Positions 57,925 through 64,000 of a DNA stretch of 64,000 nt are shown in pieces (the first letter of the stretch is position 1; every line of letters begins with the position of its first letter). Source of the stretch: Roseovarius sp. ZX-A-9. Its GTDB lineage: Bacteria; Pseudomonadota; Alphaproteobacteria; Rhodobacterales; Rhodobacteraceae. Position numbers and translations under genes: made by a program. The notes beneath the pieces were generated by a model, which worked only from the letters and a program-made list of their open reading frames with translations, ran no database searches and was not told where the DNA came from. The stretch is from NCBI RefSeq assembly GCF_028369135.1, contig NZ_JAPWHW010000003.1, forward strand, positions 1 through 64,000, read 5' to 3'.

Positions 57925-58977
57925 TCACGCCCCCTTGAAGTTGACGCGGCCTTCCGCCTTCAGCGCTTCGTCCAGATTATCGTCCTGTGTCGCCTGCGTG
58001 GCCTCAGCTTCGGCTGCCAGCATGCGTCGGCGACCGTACTGCCCAACCGCGATGGCCGCGAGGATGATCGCGCCACCGGGGATGAGGCCCGGACCGGGGT
58101 CCTCGCCCAGCAGCAGCATGGCAATCACCAGCGCCGCCAGCGGCGAAAACGAGGTGGCGAGCGAGACATCGGCAGAACGCGCGTTCTTCAGTCCGAGGTT
58201 CCAGGCGAACTGGCCGATCATGATGACGATCACCGCATAGACCCAGACCCATTTCCAAACCACCGGCGACAGCACGTCCTGAAAATGCGACGGACCGTAA
58301 AGGTATAGCGCCAGAACGAAATAGATCGCCGTCCCCAGTACCGTGCGGTAGATCGAGAAAATGCCCAGCGGCACGCCTTTCAGCCCCACCCGCGCCACCA
58401 GCGTCGAGGCAATGAAGCTGATCGTTGCGGCGATGGTGGCGATCTCTCCCTTGCCGAACATGAATGCGGCACCGTCGCCCTTGAACGCAATAATGATGAC
58501 CGCCCCGACCAACGCGATGAGACCTGCCGCAAACGCCCAAGGGTCAAGCTTTTCGCCCAGGATGAAATACGTGGCGAGCAAGAACAACGGCGGTTCGATC
58601 CGGCCGATCAGGACGACGTTGGTCACAGTAGTATAATCGAGCGCGACGAAAAACAGCGCCGGGGTCAACGCCGATGAGAGCACCGCCGAAACCGTCAGGA
58701 TGCCCCAATCCTTGCGCGTCAAGCCCGCCAGATTTTCGCGTGTCCAGTCACGCCAGAACATGAACACCATCGGGATGAGCGACAGCAACGATCCAAGAAA
58801 GAGCAGATTGCAGAAGGTAATGGCGTTGCGCCCGTCGACCGGGTTATCGCGCCCGATCTGGGTCAGCAGTGACACGATCGAATTTGACGACGCGTAAACA
58901 ATGACGGCAAGCCAGACGAGGCCCGCGCCAAGCAGCAGCTTTGAGGCCGGTGGGTCCGCTCTGTCGGTCTGGCTCAT
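57925..58977 (-). CDS. DMT-superfamily (EamA) transporter
   Basis: 350 aa with about ten membrane helices in two EamA repeats; the LIALVGAVIIIAFKGDG and SFSPLAALVIAMLLLGEDPGPG ends of each repeat are visible. C-terminal cytoplasmic tail is charged. Substrate unknown. Convergent with the glycosyltransferase gene. Confidence 0.88.
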   Translation of the reverse strand: MSQTDRADPPASKLLLGAGLVWLAVIVYASSNSIVSLLTQIGRDNPVDGRNAITFCNLLFLGSLLSLIPMVFMFWRDWTRENLAGLTRKDWGILTVSAVLSSALTPALFFVALDYTTVTNVVLIGRIEPPLFLLATYFILGEKLDPWAFAAGLIALVGAVIIIAFKGDGAAFMFGKGEIATIAATISFIASTLVARVGLKGVPLGIFSIYRTVLGTAIYFVLALYLYGPSHFQDVLSPVVWKWVWVYAVIVIMIGQFAWNLGLKNARSADVSLATSFSPLAALVIAMLLLGEDPGPGLIPGGAIILAAIAVGQYGRRRMLAAEAEATQATQDDNLDEALKAEGRVNFKGA

Positions 58978-59076
58978 CGGGCTGTCCTTTTGCTACGGAT
59001 CGCCCGTATCTGACGCGCCGGCCCGATTCAGGCAAGGCCGTGTGCTACACATCCCTATCACGATGCAGTGCACCCC

Positions 59077-59091
59077 CGAAACAATGTTTCG
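59077..59091. promoter_or_regulatory. Small perfect dyad in the transporter-methyltransferase gap
   Basis: CGAAAC (59077-59082) and GTTTCG (59086-59091) surround AAT. It lies midway in the 260-nt divergent gap and may be an operator for either gene; the factor is unknown. Confidence 0.35.
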
Positions 59092-59237
59092 ATTCGGGTC
59101 AGCTTTCCGCCATTGCAGTCACGGGCGCGCGCCTCAGTGAAACATTCGCGCCGTGCCGGTTAGCCGAATTCAAGCTTGCGATAGACGTCCGGGCAGCGCA
59201 CATGGCAGACAGCCAGTCGCACGAAAGGGAAAAAACG

Positions 59238-60113
59238 ATGATCGAAACCGAGGGCAGCCGCGCAAAACGGATCGTCACGATTTACGATGACATCTACAAT
59301 CTGCCGGATGCCCGGGATTACTTTCGGGCGATGCATCACGCCGGATTTCGGACCGCGCATCATGGTGCCGCCGCCTTTCGCGCCGCGCGCGCCGAACTGA
59401 TGCGGCTGCGCGGCCTGCCCTCGCTGGGCGTGCTCGACTTTGCCAGCGGCTATGGCATCGCGGCCCTGCTGATGCGCCATAAGATTTCGCTGGACGCGGT
59501 GCTGGACCATTACCGCGATCCCGCGCTTGACGGCTATAGCACCGATGAGATGGCCGCGCGTGATCAAGACTGGCTCCGGCCGCTGCGTGCCCCTGACAAC
59601 GCCGACCGCTACGCCGGCCTCGACATTGCCGATCAGGCTCTGGCCTATGGCCAGCGGATCGGCGTCTTTGATGCCGCGTTCGCAGAAGATTTGCAGACAG
59701 ACATGCCTAGCGACGCACTGGCCGCTTGGCTCACCGGCTGCGATCTGGTGGTAGAGATCGGCAGCGTTGCGCATATGCTGCCGCAGGCGCTGGACCGGGT
59801 GTTGCAAGCTGCGACGGCACGCAAGCCTTGGGTGATCACCGCGCCGATCCGCGGCAACGACACCGCGGAAGCGATGGATGTGATGGCACGCCACGGTCTG
59901 ACGGTCGAGCCCCTGCCGCTGCCGCCGTTCCGCCATCGCCGGTTCGCGGATGACGCCGAGCAGGCCCGCGCCATCGCCAATGCCGCCGCACGCGGGCACG
60001 ATCCCGAAGGGTTCGAGACGACCGGATATTTTCATGCGCAGGTTTATCTGGCGCGCCCGGCGGATGAGCTGATGGATATTGCAGGCTGGCCGTTTTCGCC
60101 CAACGTCGATTGA
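59238..60113 (+). CDS. Class I SAM-dependent methyltransferase-like protein
   Basis: 291 aa from ATG 59238 (AAAGGGA upstream); ATG 59202 would add 12 residues without a good site. Motif I VLDFASGYGIAALL at about 65-78, a YAGLDIADQALAYG motif, and VVEIGSVAHMLPQALDRVL follow the methyltransferase fold, though the acidic residue and glycine pattern are unusual. Target not known. Confidence 0.72.
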   Translation: MIETEGSRAKRIVTIYDDIYNLPDARDYFRAMHHAGFRTAHHGAAAFRAARAELMRLRGLPSLGVLDFASGYGIAALLMRHKISLDAVLDHYRDPALDGYSTDEMAARDQDWLRPLRAPDNADRYAGLDIADQALAYGQRIGVFDAAFAEDLQTDMPSDALAAWLTGCDLVVEIGSVAHMLPQALDRVLQAATARKPWVITAPIRGNDTAEAMDVMARHGLTVEPLPLPPFRHRRFADDAEQARAIANAAARGHDPEGFETTGYFHAQVYLARPADELMDIAGWPFSPNVD

Positions 60114-60184
60114 TCCCGCACCATCGATCACGATGGCGTTGCGACGCTTGGGCGAACGCCATCGCCATGCTATATTGATCCTGA

Positions 60185-60415
60185 AACGAGTCGCTGTTCG
60201 ACGCTGATCCGCAGCAATACGACCCCCCGTACGGTGGTCATTGCGCTTATGCCATATCCAAGGGCTGCATCGCCAAGACGGAACCCGACGATTGGACCGT
60301 TCATGGCGACAAGCTTTACTTGAAATACAATCAAGACGTGCGTTATCTGTAGAACCAAGACAAGGCTGGCTTTGTCTCTCTGGCGTATGCGAATCGGCCC
60401 GCAGTTCTGAACTGA
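60185..60415 (+). pseudogene. YHS-domain protein remnant
   Basis: The frame reads NESLFDADPQQYDPPYGGHC and then the GDKLYLKYNQDVRYL segment, the C-terminal half of small YHS-domain proteins. A TAG at 60350 stands where the family usually has Trp (TGG), and the frame continues NQDKAGFVSLAYANRPAVL to TGA at 60413. A TGA just upstream (60182) closes the 5' side, so the N-terminal half is lost. The stretch is lower in GC than its neighbours. Confidence 0.72.
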
Positions 60416-60709
60416 CGATAACCAGAGTTACCTCTCCACCGCGCCGCTGTCCCTCCAGCGCGGTGGCCTCCAGACCCCCCGCAAGCCTGATGGCGGCGGG
60501 GGGCATTGTTTTCCCGCCTCGTGGTGCCGCCCCTGCACGCCGCTCAGATGTCCTGCACAATTCCGGAATGCGGCGTCAGGTTGTGCCTGAAGATTCCGAT
60601 TTCGCGCAGTTAACAGGCTTGCCCGCCCCTTCGGCGGGCCTGTGCCCAAGGCATGCAACCGCTTGCAGCGAGCTTTACATCACAGCGTGGCTGGCGCAGT
60701 GTTTAAGCT
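60416..60709 (+). other. Hairpin-rich gap before the LacI gene
   Basis: No gene seen. Three stems: CCACCGCGC/GCGCGGTGG (60436-60444, 60458-60466), CCCCCCGC/GCGGGGGG (60475-60482, 60496-60503, followed by CATTGTTTT), and GCCCGCC/GGCGGGC (60621-60627, 60633-60639). The second is the most terminator-like. Confidence 0.55.
60654..60667. promoter_or_regulatory. LacI-family operator
   Basis: TGCAACCGCTTGCA has TGCAA and TTGCA half-sites around a 4-bp centre, the usual LacI/GntR-type operator geometry, 42 nt before the regulator start. Suggests self-control. Confidence 0.6.
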
Positions 60710-61735
60710 ATGACAGACAAGCGCAGCGCCCCGACTCTGGCCGATGTTGCCGCACGCGCAGGGGTTTCGACCGCGACAGTCTCGCGGTGCTTGAACTCCC
60801 CCGGCAGCGTGGCGGAACCCACCCGCGAGCGCGTCATACAGGTGGTGCGCGATCTGGGCTATACCCCCAATTTCGGCGCCCGGGCCATGGCCGCCCGGCG
60901 GACCAGAACAATCGGCGCGATCATCCCGACCATGGAGAACGCGGCCTTTGCCCGAGGTTTGCAGTCATTTCAGGAAGAGTTGCGCGGCGCAGGATACACT
61001 TTGCTGGTCGCCAGCAGTGGGTACGACCCGTTGCTGGAAGCCGAGCAGGCACAAGCGCTGGTCGCGCGTGGCGCCGAGGGCCTGCTGCTGATCGGGCATG
61101 ACCGCGATCCGGCACTTTATGACTATCTTGGCAATCAGGCCGTTTCGACACTTGCGGCCTGGGCGCTCGACGCCACCGCGCCCTGCCCCTCGGTTGGGTT
61201 CGACAACCGTGCCGCGATGCATATCCTCGCAGCCGAAGTCATCGCGCTCGGCCACCGGCAGATCGCAGCGATCTCGGGGCCCACAGCGCAGAACGACCGC
61301 GCCCGAGGACGGATCGAGGGCATCCGTGCCGCCATGTTCGCCGCCGGGCTGGACCCGGCGACTTTGCAGGTGATCGAGACTCCCTACGGGATGGACACCG
61401 GGGCTGTGGCCTTCGAGGCGCTGATGCAGGGATGGCCTACGCCTACGGCCGTACTGTGCGGTAATGATGTTCTGGCCGCGGGTGCCCTGGACTGCGCACG
61501 CGCGATGGGCATCGACGTTCCGGGTCGCGTGTCCATCACGGGCTTTAACGATAACGACTTGGCACAGGTTACTTTGCCTGCCCTGACAACGGTGCACGTC
61601 CCGCATCGGGAAATGGGACGCACCGCAGCGAAAGTCCTGATGCAGATGATCGAAGAGGGTGGCCCCGGCGAAACTGCTACGCTGCAAACCCACCTGTGCT
61701 GGCGCGCCTCGGTCGGGCCTCCGCCGGTCTGGTAA
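60710..61735 (+). CDS. LacI-family transcriptional regulator
   Basis: 341 aa. HTH TLADVAARAGVSTATVSRCLN at 9-29 with the hinge helix, then a periplasmic-binding-like sensor domain (GFDNRAAM; GNDVLAAGALDCARAMGIDVPG). Looks closest to gluconate/sugar-acid regulators. No sugar genes adjoin it in the window, so its targets are elsewhere. Confidence 0.92.
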   Translation: MTDKRSAPTLADVAARAGVSTATVSRCLNSPGSVAEPTRERVIQVVRDLGYTPNFGARAMAARRTRTIGAIIPTMENAAFARGLQSFQEELRGAGYTLLVASSGYDPLLEAEQAQALVARGAEGLLLIGHDRDPALYDYLGNQAVSTLAAWALDATAPCPSVGFDNRAAMHILAAEVIALGHRQIAAISGPTAQNDRARGRIEGIRAAMFAAGLDPATLQVIETPYGMDTGAVAFEALMQGWPTPTAVLCGNDVLAAGALDCARAMGIDVPGRVSITGFNDNDLAQVTLPALTTVHVPHREMGRTAAKVLMQMIEEGGPGETATLQTHLCWRASVGPPPVW

Positions 61736-61756
61736 GGCGCCCGGCGCCGCTCCGCG

Positions 61757-63259
61757 CTATTTGTCGCGCGCGCTGTCCTTATCGTCGGTCTCTCCCACGA
61801 TTTCCGCGTCGATCACTTCGGCATCCGTTGCCTCTGCAGTGGTTTCAGCCGGGTCCAGTGACGCTTCGGCGCGCTGGTCCTCCAACTGGCCGACGATCAG
61901 CGGCAGCATCTCGACACCGGTAGGTGTTGCGATGCTGGATGCGGGTGGTGATTTCCATTCCAGCGTATCGAAGGCATGGCAGTTTTCGCAGGCAGGCACC
62001 CAGTTGGCATGGATGTGCTGACACTTGTTACAGATCCACTGCGGGCCGCGCGGCGCGGTCAGTGCACGGGCGAGCCAGCCTTTCACAACCGCGTCGGGTG
62101 CACCTTCGCCACGCTCGATCGCCGCCATCACCGTCAGCACGCGGGCGTCCGGATCGCGCTCGACCAGATCACCCAGCGCCCGGCGCGCTGCCGGGAAATC
62201 CTCGTTGGCGATGTGCATCTCGGCTTCCAGCAGTCTGGACTCGCGGTGGTCCGGCTTGGCCTTGATCAGCTTGCCGAACCGCTTGAGCCTTTGTGCGGGG
62301 CTTTCATCCGGCTCGATGGCGGCAAAGGCTGCGGCGAGATCGGGATGCGGCTGCGCATCCCATGCCTTGCGGATCACCCTTGTCGCGTGGCGCTTGTTTC
62401 CCTGATCGATATAGCTGTGCGCGGCCATCACTGCGGCAGGCACCAACTGCGGCGACAGGCGGTTAGCTTCGATCGCGGTTTCGCGTGCGGCGATGTCTTT
62501 GCCTTCTTCGGCCACGTCGCGCGCCTCTGACAGTGCCAGAACGGCATCGCGCCGCTTGTGCACGTCGCGCGGCAGGGTGCCATGCTTGAGCTTGGCATTG
62601 AGTGTGGCGCGCGCGCCCACCCAATCGGCCTTCTGCGTTTGCAGTTGCAGAAGGATATCCTGAATTTCGGGATGCGCGGGCTTCAGCCCGAACGCCGTTT
62701 CGGCCAGTTTCAGCGCGGTGTCCGTATCACCGTCCGCCAGTTTTTGCCGCAGGATGCCACGCACCCCGACAAAGCGCGTGTCCTTGTGTGCCACCAGACG
62801 CTTGTAGGCCTCTTCGGCCTTGGCGCGGTTGCCGGCCAATTCAGCTGCCTGCGCGGTCAGCAATGTCGTCAGCTCCGGCTTTTTCAGGTAGCGCTCGGCC
62901 TTGCTGGCGCGTGACATCGCCGTGTTGCCATCACCAGAGGCCAGCGCCATCATCCCTTCGGTCAGGGCGCGATAGCCCTTTTCCTGCCGGTTCCGGTCGA
63001 AATAGCGGGAAATGGCCGTCTCGTCGCCATTGATGAATTTCAGCACCGCGATCAGCAGCGCCGTCAGTTTCAGCAGCAGCCAAACCAGCAGCACCAGCAG
63101 CACGAAACCGATGACCGCCTTCATCGGTGTCAGGTTCAGCTCAATCCCGGCCATGACGATACGCACGCCGCCATCCAGTTCGAGCAGGTAAGACGCGCCG
63201 AATGTCACCGCGACCACGAGCCCGAGGAAAACGACGATCTTGATGATGGACCAAAGCAT
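61757..63259 (-). CDS. HemY-like TPR membrane protein with zinc ribbon
   Basis: 500 aa. Two N-terminal transmembrane helices (4-28, 46-72), a HemY N-terminal domain (FDRNRQEKGYRALTEGM) and a long run of TPR helices. Near 400-430 lies a zinc ribbon, WICNKCQ..PACENCHAFDTLEW, followed by a short acidic tail. HemY proteins are linked by position to haem synthesis; the ribbon at the C-terminus recalls LapB. 20 nt after the mitofilin-like gene. Confidence 0.82.
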   Translation of the reverse strand: MLWSIIKIVVFLGLVVAVTFGASYLLELDGGVRIVMAGIELNLTPMKAVIGFVLLVLLVWLLLKLTALLIAVLKFINGDETAISRYFDRNRQEKGYRALTEGMMALASGDGNTAMSRASKAERYLKKPELTTLLTAQAAELAGNRAKAEEAYKRLVAHKDTRFVGVRGILRQKLADGDTDTALKLAETAFGLKPAHPEIQDILLQLQTQKADWVGARATLNAKLKHGTLPRDVHKRRDAVLALSEARDVAEEGKDIAARETAIEANRLSPQLVPAAVMAAHSYIDQGNKRHATRVIRKAWDAQPHPDLAAAFAAIEPDESPAQRLKRFGKLIKAKPDHRESRLLEAEMHIANEDFPAARRALGDLVERDPDARVLTVMAAIERGEGAPDAVVKGWLARALTAPRGPQWICNKCQHIHANWVPACENCHAFDTLEWKSPPASSIATPTGVEMLPLIVGQLEDQRAEASLDPAETTAEATDAEVIDAEIVGETDDKDSARDK

Positions 63260-63279
63260 GGAGCGTTAACCTTTCGAGG

Positions 63280-64000
63280 TCAGTTGAGTTCGGCGCCGAG
63301 GGCATCGACGGCACGGGTCGCGTTCATCCGCATACGGGCGCTGTCAGCCCAGTCGGCCAGGGCCGCTTGCCCCGAAGGAGGCAAGGTCTCGATCTCTGCC
63401 AGAGCGTCGCCCAGCCGCGCCTCGCGCAGCGCGAACTCGACTCGCGAGAGCACCGCATCGGGATCGTCGCCTTCACGAGGCTCCAGCGACCGAGCCCCCA
63501 GTTGATCACTGAGAAAGGCCATCACACCGGTGGGCGCCGCTCCGCTCTCGCCCAGTTCCTTGCGGGCATTGGCAAGCGCGATTCGCGCAGCGGGCGGAAA
63601 TGCCTCTTGCAGCGCGGCCAGTGACGGCGCGCCTTCTGCCGCCACCGCACGCAATTCCTCAGGGATATCCTGCCCGGTGGCCTCAAGATCGTCGAGCGCC
63701 ATGGTGAAACTGGCCCCCGTATCCAGCGCGCTGCGGATGCGAGTCAGCGCGGCACGGCGCAGAGTTGCAGTTGCCGATGCCTGTGCTGCCGCCTCTTGTG
63801 CGGCAGCGTCGGCGCTGAGCGCCGCAATCTCGGCCTGTTGCGCGGCCAGCGTATCGGATTGCGCCATAAGCATCTGCTTCAACGTGGCTATTTCTCCCTG
63901 CGACACCGTCGAGCCATCGGCGGCTGGCCGGGATTCAAGCGCAGCGATCTGGGATCTTATCGACGCGATCTCATCCGAAAGCGCGCTCGTCTTCGCCTGC
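63280..64000 (-). CDS. Mitofilin-like coiled-coil protein (5' end outside window)
   Basis: At least 239 codons, open to the right edge of the window on the minus strand (an internal GTG at 63906 is not taken as the start). Alanine/glutamate-rich coiled coil (LAAQQAEIAALSADAAAQEAAA) leads to a helical C-terminal domain (SALDTGASFTMALDDLEATG ... ARLGDALAEIETLPPSGQAALADWADSARMRMNA) that matches the bacterial COG4223/mitofilin group beside HemY in alphaproteobacteria. Probably an inner-membrane shaping or contact protein. Confidence 0.8.
   Translation of the reverse strand, partial: QAKTSALSDEIASIRSQIAALESRPAADGSTVSQGEIATLKQMLMAQSDTLAAQQAEIAALSADAAAQEAAAQASATATLRRAALTRIRSALDTGASFTMALDDLEATGQDIPEELRAVAAEGAPSLAALQEAFPPAARIALANARKELGESGAAPTGVMAFLSDQLGARSLEPREGDDPDAVLSRVEFALREARLGDALAEIETLPPSGQAALADWADSARMRMNATRAVDALGAELN

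Overview
The window reads as chromosomal DNA of a marine-type alphaproteobacterium of the Rhodobacteraceae (Roseobacter group). This is inferred from high GC content, family-typical gene orders (yajC-secDF...ccmABCDG; pcm-tolC-acidic protein; HemY next to a mitofilin-like protein; soxBDAG) and short proteins I recognise from that family. There is no 16S gene, so the genus cannot be given.

Layout. 1-1.7 kb: an HlyC-type lysine acyltransferase followed directly by a VCBS-Hint protein. 1.8-9.0 kb (minus): an export and respiration block, yajC-secDF-tauE-Mth938-ccmABCDG, preceded by tRNA-Leu. 9.0-18.3 kb: a TPR lipoprotein-like gene, Lrp-type putR diverging from putA, rhomboid plus GFA protein, an inositol monophosphatase, metR diverging from metF, and a thioesterase. 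18.3-23 kb: a DUF2235 hydrolase, a LysR regulator diverging from a PhyH dioxygenase/HD-domain oxygenase pair of the PhnY/PhnZ kind, and zntB. 23-31 kb: valS, a crotonase, a tiny twin-arginine protein behind a Fur-like box, a HisC-type aminotransferase, a glyoxylate aminotransferase and a tyrosine phosphatase.

31-42.4 kb is an amine-catabolism locus. A GlxA-type activator and a nitrilase-family hydrolase face a complete four-subunit sarcosine-oxidase-like operon (soxBDAG) plus an extra FAD oxidase. Downstream of the nitrilase lie three consecutive decayed genes (M20 amidohydrolase, amidase, choline-kinase-like phosphotransferase) and then a second-type gap gene.

42.4-53 kb: tRNA-Gly, a GT2 glycosyltransferase, ygfZ, efp, a small conserved protein, cobQ, a PopZ-like acidic protein, tolC, pcm and a large membrane sugar dehydratase. 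53-58 kb: glpR diverging from glpD-glpK. 58-64 kb: an EamA transporter, a methyltransferase, a broken YHS-domain gene, a LacI regulator, HemY and the start of a mitofilin-like protein that leaves the window.

Most of the window is housekeeping and ordinary accessory metabolism. The parts most worth following are the HlyC/Hint pair, the PhyH/HD pair with its LysR box, the cysteine-free SoxD and its decaying neighbour operon, the PopZ-like protein, the Fur-box micro-gene, and a 40-bp dyad element found twice about 11 kb apart.
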